64,000 nt of DNA from Centrapalus pauciflorus (GCA_020465985.1 JAANYP010002083.1:248001-312000), one strand, 5' to 3'; positions 46,662 to 58,373 are shown, counted from the stretch's first letter. Numbers and translations are program-made. Notes: generated by a model not told the origin, from the letters alone.

Positions 46662-49600
46662 ATGGCAGATCATGGCGAGGGTTCAGGGCCAGAGAGACCA
46701 GCGGGAGATGAGTATGTCCGCCGGTCAGAGATGTTATCAGTGTTGACTGAGTTCTACAGAGAGAGGGACAGAGAGAGAGAGCAGCAGAGACAGAGAGCTG
46801 ATCCGCCGCCAGTGACTAGTGCTGAGACAGTGGTTGGGGCATCTTCTTCTTCTGCTCCTCGAGGTGGGTCCTTTAAGGACTTTATGGCGGGAGCCCCACC
46901 TCAGTTCCGAGGCGGTGGCGAGCCGGGTGCGGCTATGGCTTGGGAGAGAGAGATAGAGGCGGCATTCCGAGTTGCCCATGTCGATCCTCGTGATATGGTC
47001 GGCTATGCGGCTTATCAGCTAAAGGGAGGGGCTTCACAGTGGTGGAAGTCCATTGAGTCGTCCATGACTACTGTAGCAGCTTATGCTATGACATGGGATC
47101 ACTTCCGTGCCATCTTCGAGCTTCAGTATATTCCCCGGGATGAGCGTCGGGAGATGGAGCGTCGTTTCTTGCACCTTCAGCAGGGCAGTATGTCAGTTCA
47201 GCAGTATGTGGATAGATTTAATGAGTATGCCCAGTTTGCGCCCCAGCATGTGGATACAGAGGTTCGTAAGGCTGATGCCTTTATCGATGGGTTGAGATCA
47301 GATATCCGGGAGTTCGTCGGACTTCATGATACTCCTACCTTCGCGCGGGCATTAGAGTTAGCCCGAGTCCGAGAGAGGGAGATCGAGAGACAGAGGGGTC
47401 AGCCCCCGTCCCAGAGACAGAGGATAGGGACGTCTGAGCAGTCCCAGAGTTACTATCGAGAGCCCCAGGATTTTCAGAGAGAGAGACAGCCTGAGCAGCA
47501 GCAGGTTCAGGGGCAGGGTTCGGGATTTCGTCGAGACAGAGACAGAGGCAGAGACCGGAGGTCCAGGAGGTCTGGGCAGTATCAGGGGTCGGGGACAGCC
47601 AGTCAGAGTCAGGGGCAGACTTCCCGATATAGTGCTCCCAGTCAGAGTCAGAGCAGCGTGGGACAGGGGTCCCAGCCATCAGGGAGCCGAGCAGACAGTT
47701 CAGCCGGGGAGAGAGACTGTCCGAGGTGTCGCCGTCGCCATTCTGGTCCTTGTACATCAGAGCAGCCCCGTTGCTACCGCTGTGGTCAGTATGGCCATAC
47801 ATCTTTTACTTGTACTTCGAGGGATTCCCTGTGCTTCCGCTGTGGGAGGCCAGGTCATGTTGTGAGGGATTGTCCGGATGCGCCGCCAGCAGTACAGGGA
47901 GCGAGTACCAGCGGTGCTAGAGCAGAGCCGTCGACTTCGAGCCGCCGTGAGTCAGCACCCAGAGGCAGGGGCAGAGTATTTCAGGCTACAGCAGAGGAGG
48001 CCCGTGAGTCTACAGACGTTGTTTCTGGTACGTACATTCTGAACGGGCTTAGTGCTCGTATTTTGTTTGATTCTGGAGCAGATCGCTCGTATGTGTCTGT
48101 TGTGTTCTGTGCATATTTTTCTGTGCCTCCTACTGTTTTATCTGTGCCGTTAGTCGTTGAAAGAGTAGACGGTAGTACTGCTTTAGTGAGTCGGGTATAC
48201 AGAGATTGTGTCCTTGAGATAGATGCTCACCGGTTCTCGATCGATCTACTGCCGATAGAGATCAGCAGCTTCGATGTGATAGTGGGTATGGATTGGATGA
48301 CAGCCAGGCGGGCCGATATTCTGTGCGCGAAGAAGATGATCCGGATACCCATTTCAGACAGTGAGACAGTGACAGTGTATGGCGAGAGGCGCCGAGGTGA
48401 GATTGGTATTGTTTCTATGGCCCGAGCTCAGAGATATGTCGCGAAGGGATGTGAGACCTTTCTGGCTTATGTTGTTGACGCCAGATTAGAGAAGAAGACC
48501 CTAGCGGATATACCTGTAGTTCGAGAGTTCCCTGAGGTATTCCCAGAGGAGTTGCCTGGGTTACCGCCAGATCGTCAGGTCGAGTTCCGTATCGACCTTA
48601 TCCCTGGAGCGGTGCCTATTGCGAAGACGCCTTATAGGCTGGCACCTACTGAGATGAGAGAGATGATGTCGCAGCTTCAGGAGTTGCTGGATCGTGGATT
48701 TATCCGTCCGAGTTCGTCCCCGTGGGGAGCTCCCGTGCTATTTGTGAAAAAGAAGGACGGGTCCATGCGGATGTGTATCGACTATCGAGAGTTGAATAAA
48801 GTGACGGTGAAGAACCGTTATCCGCTTCCACGTATCGACGATCTGTTTGATCAGCTACAGGGTTCGAGCTTCTTTTCGAAGATAGATCTGAGATCGGGTT
48901 ATCATCAGCTGAGAGTTAGAGATGAGGATGTGCCGAAGACTGCGTTTCGGACGAGATACGGCCATTACGAGTTCCTAGTCATGCCTTTCGGACTGACTAA
49001 CGCACCCGCGGCATTCATGGATTTGATGAACAGGGTGTGTAGATCTATGTTGGATCGGTTCGTGATAGTGTTCATCGACGACATCCTGATCTACTCGAGG
49101 AGTGCCGAGGACCACGAGCAGCACTTGCGAGAGGTTTTGACCGTGCTGCGAGCGGAGAGACTGTATGCGAAGTTCTCCAAGTGTGAGTTCTGGTTGCGCG
49201 AGGTCCAGTTTTTGGGGCATGTTGTGAGCGGCGAGGGTATTTCAGTAGATCCGGCGAAGATAGAAGCCGTGATGAATTGGGAGCCGCCGAGGACTGTGCC
49301 CGAGATCCGTAGCTTTTTGGGCCTAGCCGGGTATTATCGCCGCTTCATTCAGGACTTTTCGAGGATTGCCAGGCCGTTGACGAGATTGACACGGCAGTCC
49401 GTTCCTTTCGTGTGGTCTGATGAGCAGGAGTCGGCTTTCAGAGAATTGAAATCCCGGTTATGTCAGGCACCAGTGTTAGCATTGCCCGAGGGTACAGAGG
49501 ATTTTGTGGTCTACTGTGATGCGTCAGGTACCGGTTTGGGTTGTGTTCTGATGCAGCGAGGCAAGGTGATTGCGTATGCGTCGCGACAGCTGAAGACCTA

Positions 49601-51341
49601 CGAGGAAAATCATACCGTGCACGACCTTGAGTTGGACGCGATAGTGTTCGCGTTGAAGATATGGCGTCATTATCTGTACGGTTCGCGATTTGTAGTGTAT
49701 ACCGATCATAAGAGTCTTCAGTATCTGTTCAGTCAGAAAGAGCTAAATATGAGACAGCGGCGCAGCCTCGAGTTACTGAAAGATTATGACTGCGAGATCC
49801 AGTACCATCCTGGTAGGGCCAATGTGGTGGCCGATGCGTTGAGCCGTAAGGCGTGCGGTCAGACAGTGGTTTCCCGAGCAGCGAGGCTCGAGGTCACCTC
49901 GACTCTTGTGGAGAGTCTGAGGCATGCTCAATTAGAGGGTCTGCGGGCCGAGAATGTGAAAAGAGAGCGTCTTGCAGGGCAGCTTGAGGTATTGAGCAGA
50001 GATAGCAGGGGTTTGTGGGCGTTTCATGATCGGGTTTGGGTTCCGAGAGTCGGTAATCTGCGGCAGCTGATTTTAGATGAGTCGCACCGTTCGAGATTGT
50101 CTATCCACCCCGGGAGCACCAAAATGTATAGAGATTTGCGCGAGTTCTATTGGTGGCCAGGGATGAAGAGAGATGTGGGCCGATACGTCGAGGAGTGTAT
50201 GACTTGTCTGCGAGTCAAGGCCGAGCATCAGAAGCCTCACGGGCATTTGCAGCCTTTAGAGATCCCTGAGTGGAAGTGGTATCATATCACGATGGATTTC
50301 ATCGTCAGGCTTCCGCGCACCGTTCGAGGTAACGATATGATCTGGGTGATTGTAGATCGGTTGACTAAGAGTGCTCACTTTCTAGCGGTTCGGGGTACCA
50401 TCACTATGGATCAGTTGGCTCGGTTATATATCAGTGAGATAGTGTCGAGGCACGGCGTTCCGATGTCGATTACGTCCGATAGAGATGCGCGGTTTACTTC
50501 GAGGTTCTGGCAGAGCTTTCAGCGCGAATTGGGGACGAGAGTTCAGTTGAGTACAGCATACAGACCTCAGACAGACGGGCAGACAGAGCGGACGAATCAG
50601 ACTCTCGAGGATATGCTCAGAGCTTGTGCGATCGATTTCAGTGGTAGTTGGGACGTTCACTTGCCGTTAGTCGAGTTTGCGTATAACAACAACTACCATT
50701 CCTCCATCAAGATGGCTCCATTCGAGGCACTGTATGGGCGTAAGTGTCTAACCCCGGTGTGTTGGGGCGAGGTCGGCGAGCGACCTATCAGTGGGCCCGA
50801 GTTGCTACAAGAGACGAGCGACAAAGTGGCAGTTATCCGCGAGCATATGAGAGTAGCACAGAGCCGGCAGAAGAGTTATGCCGATCGTCGTCTGACTGAG
50901 CTCGAGTTCAGTGTTGGAGACCGTGTTATGCTGAAAGTATCGCCGTGGAAGGGAATTATCAGATTCAGACATCGAGGTAAGCTGAGTCCGCGGTACATCG
51001 GTCCGTTTGAGATCATCGCCAGAGTCCGAGATCAGGCATATAGATTGAGGTTGCCTCCCGAGCTGGCCGGAGTCCACGATACGTTCCATGTGAGTCATCT
51101 GAGAAAGTGTTTAGCCAAGGATGATCAGTTTGTGCCGTTATCTGAGATAACCGTGGATAATCACCTGAGATATGTCGAGCAGCCTGAGGCGATTACCGAT
51201 CGTAAAGTGAAGAGATTGCGAAATAAAGAGATTGCGCTAGTACTCGTTCAGTGGAGGCATCATAAGGGTACTAGTGCCACCTGGGAGCCCGAGGCCGAGA
51301 TGAGGAGCCGATATCCGCAGCTATTCCAGAATCCGAGCTAG
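46662..51341 (+). CDS. Ty3/gypsy Gag-Pol polyprotein, intact (chromovirus type)
   Basis: One uninterrupted frame of 1559 residues from the ATG at 46662 (an in-frame GTG at 46650 is an unlikely start). Order: Gag with a QWWKSIESS-type core (about 90-240), a basic Gln/Arg/Ser-rich linker, CCHC zinc knuckles at about 371-384 and 391-404, protease with DSGA (Asp470), reverse transcriptase with FIDD (about 805-808), RNase H starting VVYCDASG, integrase with HHCC zinc region, core with Asp1212 and TDGQTERTNQTLEDML, and a C-terminal chromodomain-like part ending WEPEAEMRSRYPQLF. Domain order PR-RT-RH-INT is that of Ty3/gypsy; the tail suggests the Tekay/Del lineage of chromoviruses, whose chromodomain steers insertion into heterochromatin. 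GC content and codon use differ sharply from the AT-rich surroundings. It may still be mobile. Confidence 0.96.
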   Translation: MADHGEGSGPERPAGDEYVRRSEMLSVLTEFYRERDREREQQRQRADPPPVTSAETVVGASSSSAPRGGSFKDFMAGAPPQFRGGGEPGAAMAWEREIEAAFRVAHVDPRDMVGYAAYQLKGGASQWWKSIESSMTTVAAYAMTWDHFRAIFELQYIPRDERREMERRFLHLQQGSMSVQQYVDRFNEYAQFAPQHVDTEVRKADAFIDGLRSDIREFVGLHDTPTFARALELARVREREIERQRGQPPSQRQRIGTSEQSQSYYREPQDFQRERQPEQQQVQGQGSGFRRDRDRGRDRRSRRSGQYQGSGTASQSQGQTSRYSAPSQSQSSVGQGSQPSGSRADSSAGERDCPRCRRRHSGPCTSEQPRCYRCGQYGHTSFTCTSRDSLCFRCGRPGHVVRDCPDAPPAVQGASTSGARAEPSTSSRRESAPRGRGRVFQATAEEARESTDVVSGTYILNGLSARILFDSGADRSYVSVVFCAYFSVPPTVLSVPLVVERVDGSTALVSRVYRDCVLEIDAHRFSIDLLPIEISSFDVIVGMDWMTARRADILCAKKMIRIPISDSETVTVYGERRRGEIGIVSMARAQRYVAKGCETFLAYVVDARLEKKTLADIPVVREFPEVFPEELPGLPPDRQVEFRIDLIPGAVPIAKTPYRLAPTEMREMMSQLQELLDRGFIRPSSSPWGAPVLFVKKKDGSMRMCIDYRELNKVTVKNRYPLPRIDDLFDQLQGSSFFSKIDLRSGYHQLRVRDEDVPKTAFRTRYGHYEFLVMPFGLTNAPAAFMDLMNRVCRSMLDRFVIVFIDDILIYSRSAEDHEQHLREVLTVLRAERLYAKFSKCEFWLREVQFLGHVVSGEGISVDPAKIEAVMNWEPPRTVPEIRSFLGLAGYYRRFIQDFSRIARPLTRLTRQSVPFVWSDEQESAFRELKSRLCQAPVLALPEGTEDFVVYCDASGTGLGCVLMQRGKVIAYASRQLKTYEENHTVHDLELDAIVFALKIWRHYLYGSRFVVYTDHKSLQYLFSQKELNMRQRRSLELLKDYDCEIQYHPGRANVVADALSRKACGQTVVSRAARLEVTSTLVESLRHAQLEGLRAENVKRERLAGQLEVLSRDSRGLWAFHDRVWVPRVGNLRQLILDESHRSRLSIHPGSTKMYRDLREFYWWPGMKRDVGRYVEECMTCLRVKAEHQKPHGHLQPLEIPEWKWYHITMDFIVRLPRTVRGNDMIWVIVDRLTKSAHFLAVRGTITMDQLARLYISEIVSRHGVPMSITSDRDARFTSRFWQSFQRELGTRVQLSTAYRPQTDGQTERTNQTLEDMLRACAIDFSGSWDVHLPLVEFAYNNNYHSSIKMAPFEALYGRKCLTPVCWGEVGERPISGPELLQETSDKVAVIREHMRVAQSRQKSYADRRLTELEFSVGDRVMLKVSPWKGIIRFRHRGKLSPRYIGPFEIIARVRDQAYRLRLPPELAGVHDTFHVSHLRKCLAKDDQFVPLSEITVDNHLRYVEQPEAITDRKVKRLRNKEIALVLVQWRHHKGTSATWEPEAEMRSRYPQLFQNPS

Positions 51342-51362
51342 ATTCCGGGACGGAATCTTTTT

Positions 51363-51374
51363 AAGAGGAGAGGA
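51363..51374 (+). promoter_or_regulatory. Polypurine tract
   Basis: AAGAGGAGAGGA ends two bases before the right LTR, the expected primer site for plus-strand DNA synthesis. It lies 22 bp after the Gag-Pol stop. Confidence 0.88.
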
Positions 51375-51376
51375 TT

Positions 51377-53069
51377 TGTAACATCCCGGATTTGAGCCTG
51401 GTACGTGGATTTAATTTACTGGCTCGTTATTTTAATATTATTGCGTTGGTCCAATTAAAGTCCGTTTCGTGGATCTAACGTGTCGAGACCGAGTGATACG
51501 TGTCTCCGAGCTAATAATTAGTGGATTATTATAATCATTGAGATCGTGGATTTAATTGGGTCCGAATGATATTAATTACGAAAAAGTGATATCGGGTTCG
51601 AATTAATCGGGTCCGGGGTTTCTAATTAAAGAAAGGATATATATGTGCATTCTTTGACTTGCGTTTCTTCTTTTCCCTTTTCAAAATCAGAGATATTAGA
51701 GAGTGTGTGTGCAAGATTCTGGAGTTTGCAAAGGATCTCAAAGTTGATTGCTAGATTTAGGCTTCTTCTTCTCCTTTGTGTTTGTGACAAAGCCAAGAGG
51801 TAAGATTTATGGGTTGGGCTTGCTAAATTCGTGTGTGTATGCATTGAATTTGTAAGAATTTAGTTTCTGAAGTTGTATGCTCGAGTATGTGTGGGTTTAT
51901 GAGTTATTTAGCTGCTGGAATCGAGTTGGGGGTTTAAGTTCCCTGGAATCCGCCATTTTTGCGATCTGCATAACCTGCAATTCAAGTGAGCGCGGCCGCG
52001 ATGGCCTCGGCGCGACCGCGATGGCAGCGCGACCGAGTTGGCTGGAGCCCGGCCGCGATGCGGCGGCTGCTGGTGGGGGGTTCTTGGACGTTGTTTGCTT
52101 GTTCGGGGTGGTGCCGTGGGTCATAGTTGGTGGTGATAATTGTGTTTGGGTTTCAGTCATTATTCAGTCAGGTTTGTATTGATCTGTTGAGATTCGTGAT
52201 ATTTACAGGTTCGAGCCGTCCGCGTTCTGAGCAGCGATAGAGTCCGGGTTTCGATTGCTTTGGGTATTTGGTGAGTACTCGAGTTCTTTTACAAATCGCG
52301 CGTAGTCTTTTACGAGTCAGTTATGTGATGTGATATGTGTATATGAGACAGAGATACGGCGCAGGTATGAGTTTCTCTACCCTATACGTGCTATATGTGT
52401 TTGAATTGCAGGTATCCGCGATATGTGATCGTGCAGGCTGACTGTCCCTAACCAGTCACGAGATATGAGGCTGTATATATACGGCGGTGATATGCCAGGT
52501 CGCTCCTGTGCCTATTGAGTGGCTAACCGCTGCTGTGTGCGGCCTGTTAGCTGGGGAACGTGGTCCCCTTTTTGAGCAGAGATATGTGCTATGCATCGAG
52601 TTGCATATGTGTGCTGAGATATATGTGTTGTGTATGTTATGCGTGCTTACCTGCAGTGTCTAACCCTCGCGTACTCACGAGCTGTCCAGCTTATGTTTTC
52701 GAGTCTTCTGTGTGTCAGGCAGTCATACCGTGGGACCGCAGTCACAGCTGCAGCAGCCGAAATAGAGATCGGGCAGTTTAGAGTTGTGTATGCTGATTAT
52801 ATTTTGATACTGAACTTCAAGAACTGTTGTCTGTAGTTTGTTTTGGTCAGTGTTATGTTAGCTTCCAGTAGTCGGTGTTTATCAGATGATTCAGTATGTA
52901 TGTGTATCAGTTTCAGTCTATGACATGATGGATGCGACTTTCGTGTTAAAGTTTTAATTAATAGTGATTTTCCGCTAATCCTGTGACATGTGCATTAAGA
53001 AATAATTGCGATATTGCCACCTGTGTATTGTATTGACGTGGCATTTGTGTGAAAATTGTGGGTGTTACA
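51377..53069 (+). mobile_element. Right LTR of Ty3/gypsy element
   Basis: 1693 bp, nearly identical to the left LTR; starts TGTAACATCCCGG and ends GGGTGTTACA, followed by the TATTA duplication at 53070-53074. It supplies the polyadenylation region for the element. Open frames inside mirror those of the left LTR and are not genes. Confidence 0.95.
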
Positions 53070-53199
53070 TATTACTTGAAAAAAGAAATTATAAAAGTGT
53101 TTGAAAAAAAAAGTTAAAACGTTCTAAACGCTTTTATTTTTGTATTACTTGAAAAAAAAAAAGTTAAACGCTTTTATAAAGATGAAAAATACGAAAAAA

Positions 53200-53480
53200 A
53201 AAATTAAAATATGGTATGCGGAGAAAGCATCACATGACAATTTTTGTTCATCTTTATAATATAAAGATTTAAATATAGATTATAAAATATTATGATGTAG
53301 ATTTAAATTTAATTTAGATTAGATTGATGTTATATTATGTAAATTTAGATTTAGATTTATGTAAATTTAATTGACATTATAAATATGAAAATTACAAAAA
53401 AAAAATAATAATAAACAAAATATGGTACGCGGAGAAAGCGTCACATGATAATTTTTGTTCATCTTTATAATATATAAAGA
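53200..53480. repeat. Satellite monomers (two copies)
   Basis: Same roughly 210-bp monomer as at 43890-44150, with a CATCACATGAC variant at 53227 and CGTCACATGATAATTTTTG at 53438. Confidence 0.8.
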
Positions 53481-53675
53481 TAGGGGAAAAAAAAAATTAT
53501 CTTGTATATTCCAATATTGATTATGTAACTAAAGAGATTTTTATAACTAATAATGATAAAGTTTTCATATGTAATGAAAATAGGTTAATAGGGGTTTAAA
53601 TAGTAAAACATAAGGGTTTAAATAAAATACAACTTATATAAAACTTGTCTTGTACATCAAGTTATTAATAAATAC

Positions 53676-55316
53676 ATGAGTTAATAATTAATAAATACAT
53701 TGTTAGAAGAAACGAAGAAATAAAAAGACCCAAACTATGAAACAGGCCGAATCAAACCAGTTTTATTGGCTTACCGGTTTGGTTTGCAACGATAGTTTAG
53801 TCGGTTTGGTTTGAAAAAATCTCAAATTGAGGGTACCAGTGTACACATGCCTGTATGCGAGACCATGTACACCTTTAATTATAACCATTAGGTTACATTA
53901 CATAATTAAATAATAAAAAAATTATTAGGTATTTTAAAATACAATACATGTAGTATATAATTTTTAAATGCAAAATGTTATAAATTAAAAAACAATTTTT
54001 GTTGGACCAATAAAACTACGTACGTTTAATTAATAACTCTTTATAAATGGATTACGAAAGAGAGTTTGAATATAATGAAACACAAATAGCAAAATTTTCA
54101 AAATGAATTTGTTTATTACTTGAATAAAGAAATTATAAAAGTGTTTGAAAAAAAAAGTTAAAACATTCTAAACGCTTTTATTTTTGTATTACTTGTAAAA
54201 AAAAAAAAAGTTAAAACGCTTTTATAAGGATGACAATTACAAAAAAAAAAAAAAAAAATCAAAATATGGTATGTGGAGAAAGCGTCACATGACAATTTTT
54301 TGTTCATCTTTATAATATAAAGATTTAAATATAGATGATATAATATTATGATGTAGATTTAAGTTTAATTTAGATTAGATTGATGTTATATTATGTAAAT
54401 TTAGATTTAGATTTATGTAAATTTAATTCACATTATAAAGATGAAAATTAAAAAAAAAAAAAATCAAAATATGGTATGTGAAGAAAGCGTCACATGATAA
54501 ATTTTTTTCATCTTTATAATATAAAGATTTAAATATAGATGATATAATACTATGATGTAGATTTAAATTTAATTTAGATTAGATTGATGTTATATTATGT
54601 AAACTTAGATTTAGATTTATGTAAATTTAATTCACATTATAAAGATGAAAATTACAAAAAAAAATCAAAATATGCGATGCGGAGAAAGAGTCACATGACA
54701 ATTTTTGTTCATCTTTATAATATAAAGATTTAGATATAGATGATATAATATTATGATGTAAATTTGAATTTAATTTAGATTAGATTGATGTTATATTATG
54801 TAAACTTAGATTTAGATTAATGTAAATTTAATTCACATTTAAAAGATGAAAATTACAAAAAAAAAATCAAAATCAAAATATGGTATGCGGAGAAAGCGTC
54901 ACATGACAATTTTTGTTCGTCTTTATAATATAAAGATTTAAATATAGATGATATAATATTATGATGTAGATTTGAATTTAATTTAGATTAGATTGATGTT
55001 ATATTATGTAAATTTAGATTTATGTAAATTTAATTCACATTATAAAGATGAAAATTACAAAAATAATCAAAATATGGGATGCGGAGAAAGCGTCACATGA
55101 CAATTTTTGTTCATCTTCATAATATATAAAGATAGGGAAAAAAATTTTTACCTTGTATATTCTAATATTGATTATGTAATTAATGAGATTTTTATAACTA
55201 ATGAGGATAAAGTTTTCATATCTAATGAAAATAGATAGGGATTTATCAGTAAAACATAAGGGTTTATATAGAATATGGAATACCCCTTGTATAAAACTTG
55301 ACTTGTACACCAAGTG
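53676..55316. repeat. Tandem segmental repeat, unit 3
   Basis: Third copy of the 42985-44330 unit. Its satellite part is expanded to five monomers, which accounts for its greater length. It ends at the TTGTACACCAAGTGAGAA sequence that corresponds to the unit ends at about 44325 and 53665. Confidence 0.78.
54260..55130. repeat. Five-monomer satellite array
   Basis: Monomers of about 200-210 bp, each with a GTCACATGA word (starting near 54281, 54487, 54689, 54898 and 55091). Each carries AAATTTAATTTAGATTAGAT and ends in ATTATAAAGATGAAAATTA. The monomer is bounded by an inverted pair CATCTTTATAAT/ATTATAAAGATG, so it could be a MITE-derived satellite. Confidence 0.85.
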
Positions 55317-56373
55317 AGAAAACGTAAACCAGAAACATGTATCTTATTGACAAAAAATATTTAATTAATCTTTTTTGTGTGTCAAATCACAAAAAGCTAG
55401 TAATTATTCTCAAAACGTAAATCCAAACACCCCACAAGTCTTATAAATTATTTTGCATTTACAAAATCACTGTAATAATGTAGTTTTGTTTATGGTCATC
55501 AAATATAAATATTTTACTCATTGTTGTGTACTCTAGTACCACAATTTAAACTTAGAAGCAAACTAATTGATCGGTATAGTTTTTAGTTTCTGGTATTATT
55601 AAGTTCTCTCTATATTTTTATTTTTTGTATTTGTTTGATTCGGTTTAGTTTGTTTTCGATACCATTAACTTAACCTATCAACATCAATACGAGAGTAAAT
55701 ATCCTTTTCATTTGACCAATTTCCAAATCAACGATGTTGATGTTATATATACATTCAAACCTCTTGAAATTTTTTTAACAATACTTTATTTACTTATTTA
55801 TTGGCAACTTATTATTAATTATAGATTATTTGTACTAATCCAATCGTGCAAGTTACATCATTCACGAAATTAGAGTAATTTAATACTATTTGTTATCATA
55901 TATGTTTATAAACCAAATCAAACCGAATTCAAATTTGGTTTATGTAATTCTGAATTTGGTTTGAGATAAAAAAAATTTCATACCGTGGAAACCAAACCGA
56001 ATAAACCAACGAACCCATAAACCAAACCGTTGATCACCCCTATGACAATTGACATTCAAACAATTTCATTAGTAACAATAAATGATTTTTTAATAATTTC
56101 ATAAAAAAAACAAATAAACGACCCTTTAATCAAATCTATTATAATTAAAAAAAAAAATATCATAAAAAGGGGCAGTGTTTGGAAAAGATGGCAAATGGCA
56201 TAAGGCGCATAGATTTAACGGAAAGTCCAAAACAAACCAATACAACAAACAACTAGCCCGCACGCATGCATTTACACGTGCATACTAACCCATGAAGTCA
56301 CCAGACTTGTGACACAAACCCTTTTTTTTTCCCCTCTATGTTGTTTGTTTCTTATTTTCTAAATGTAAAAATG

Positions 56374-56377
<4 letters not shown>
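55317..56377. other. Intergenic, no gene seen
   Basis: AT-rich DNA. At 55905-56045 words such as AACCAAACCGAA end in CACCCCTATGAC, resembling the right end of a hAT-type MITE, but the left partner is not visible. Confidence 0.5.

Positions 56378-56455
<78 letters not shown>
56378..56455. repeat. (TA)n tract, left of MITE
   Basis: About 78 bases of uninterrupted TA repeats ending directly at the MITE boundary. Translated open frames (Ile-Tyr repeats) are artefacts. Confidence 0.95.
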
Positions 56456-56458
<3 letters not shown>

Positions 56459-56730
56459 GTGGGTTCAATGGAGAACCTCCATGCATCGAAGAACCTTGAA
56501 GAACCTCCATGCACCACCACAAATGCATCACAATTCCCCCGTAATGCATCATTATTTCCACGTGATGCATCAATTTCTCGAGTGATGCATCGATTTTTAC
56601 ATTATTTCCACTTGATGTATCAAATTCCCGCGTGATGCATCGATTTCTACGTGATGCATTTAAGTTTTTCTAGCGATGCATTGTGGTTCTCCAAGGTTCT
56701 TCGATGCATAAGGTTCTCCATTGAACCCAC

Positions 56731-56733
<3 letters not shown>
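56456..56733. mobile_element. MITE inserted in a (TA)n microsatellite (Micron-like)
   Basis: A 278-bp element with about 48-bp inverted ends: GGTGGGTTCAATGGAGAACC at the left and its exact reverse complement at the right, then ATGCATCGAAGAACCTTG on both arms. The middle has about eight copies of a GTGATGCATC-type word spaced by 20-25 bp. Both sides are long (TA)n tracts. Rice Micron elements are known for insertion in (TA)n; this is the same habit but no claim of shared ancestry is made. Noncoding. Confidence 0.85.

Positions 56734-56810
<77 letters not shown>
56734..56810. repeat. (TA)n tract, right of MITE
   Basis: About 77 bases of pure TA repeats, then GTATGTATGTGTGTG. Together with the left tract it frames the MITE nearly symmetrically. 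Confidence 0.95.
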
Positions 56811-56820
<10 letters not shown>

Positions 56821-56829
56821 GTGTGTGTA

Positions 56830-58364
56830 TGCAATGGAACTTAATTTATAAAATCCTTTTCCAAATTTTTTTACATATATTACATCCACAAACCGACAAA
56901 TGATATTAAATATATCATGACCAAAATAAACTCTTATTAAATTAAATAGAACTAATACATTCATTTAAGTATAAACAATAAGAAAAAACCTAAAAACACC
57001 AATAAATTTAAGGTGATTTTAAATGTCTCTTCCTCTACTAATTACACATCATATTCTAAGAGATGTAGATTAAACTTAATCAGTGGATCCCACATTAACG
57101 TAATTAATCAAAAATGTGTGAAAAGAAAGTGTGCGGTTAGTAAAAAATAAAAAATGAAGGGCTGTACGTGTAACACGACCCTAAATTTATCGTTCTTTAA
57201 CGTGTCATCAATTCAAAACATGGATTAACAAAAGTTATTGACAATCTTATCTAATTACTTTTATATTGATGAATGAAAAATAATTATTGTTAATATTTGA
57301 CAAGATCTTTTTTCTTTAAATCTGAATAACCCGAACTACTATGAAAGATCATCACCATGAAATGATTATCATACAAATTAATCATAGAAAACTGCATAAT
57401 TAATACCCAAGAAACACATAAATATGACGTTTTGAGAGATTAATATATTCAAAAACAGTTTTCAAGATACAAATACCTATATATGATTAAACTTTAATTA
57501 ATGCATACTTATCCTATAAAGACTTGGACGCTACTCTATCAATAAATCCATATTTCCAAACTGATTCAGTTTGTTAAACATAACGTTTTATTTAATTAAC
57601 TTGTCTTAAAAAAGAATACAACGTTTTTTTTCCTTTTATAAATCAAATATTGCACTAAATTATCATATATATTTTGTTACTTTTCTTTTCTAAAAGATCA
57701 AAAAGATTAAAAATCTATGTTACGTGTTTATAACTAACAAAAACAACTCGCTAAACTTTATTTAACTTTTTCTAATAATCGGCACTTATTTAATTATGAA
57801 CTCAAAACAAATGGTCATAAATATTTATTATAATTTTATAGCAAAGTTTTGTATTTAATAAAAAACACATTTTAATATAATCAACTCTTTTTCACCAACA
57901 ACCACCTTTATTTGAATTTACTAACTATATGATTTCAGTCTAAAATGATGTTTAGACTTACGTTTTAAAGATGATATCCTTTTTTCTTATTTTTAAAAAC
58001 ATAAAAAAAACTAAAAGAAAAAAGTGTTTGGCCACCATATCATTTAATCATTTTTATGTTTAGAACATATTTTTTTATAATGTGATCTGTTTAAAAATTA
58101 CAATTAAAAATTATCAATGGAGTTTAAATGATGTGTAATACTTGGCATCCGGTTTCAACAATTAAAATTTATTCCACGTAAGTATTTACCTGTCCATGTA
58201 GGATTAATAACCGATTTCAACCGGTTACACATTGATAAAACCTTGATTTACTGATTTTTAGTTAGTTCGGGGTTTTCAATACAGCGAAAAATGGTTTGAG
58301 GTATTAATAACAAAAAACTGACAAGTTAAGGTGCCGTTTTGATTGCATGATTTTAAAATGATGG
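56830..58364. other. Intergenic, no gene seen
   Basis: Plain AT-rich DNA without recognisable genes or transposon ends. Confidence 0.5.
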
Positions 58365-58373
58365 ATTGTAAAA

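Larger units (their letters stand above)
44786..53069 (+). mobile_element. Complete young Ty3/gypsy LTR retrotransposon
   Basis: 8284 bp with both LTRs, PBS, single Gag-Pol frame, polypurine tract and a perfect 5-bp TATTA target duplication. The LTRs are nearly identical and all coding motifs are present, so insertion is recent. It lies inside a tandemly repeated noncoding unit, away from the host genes. Confidence 0.97.
44331..53675. repeat. Tandem segmental repeat, unit 2 (split by the retrotransposon)
   Basis: Second copy of the unit at 42985-44330. It is interrupted at 44786-53069 by the Ty3/gypsy element; without it and one TSD copy the unit is about 1.06 kb. The right part (53075-53675) continues the sequence that is cut at 44785 and carries two satellite monomers. 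Confidence 0.8.

Noticed and set aside
56352..56964. Ile-Tyr repeat open frames
   Set aside because: Translation of the (TA)n microsatellite.
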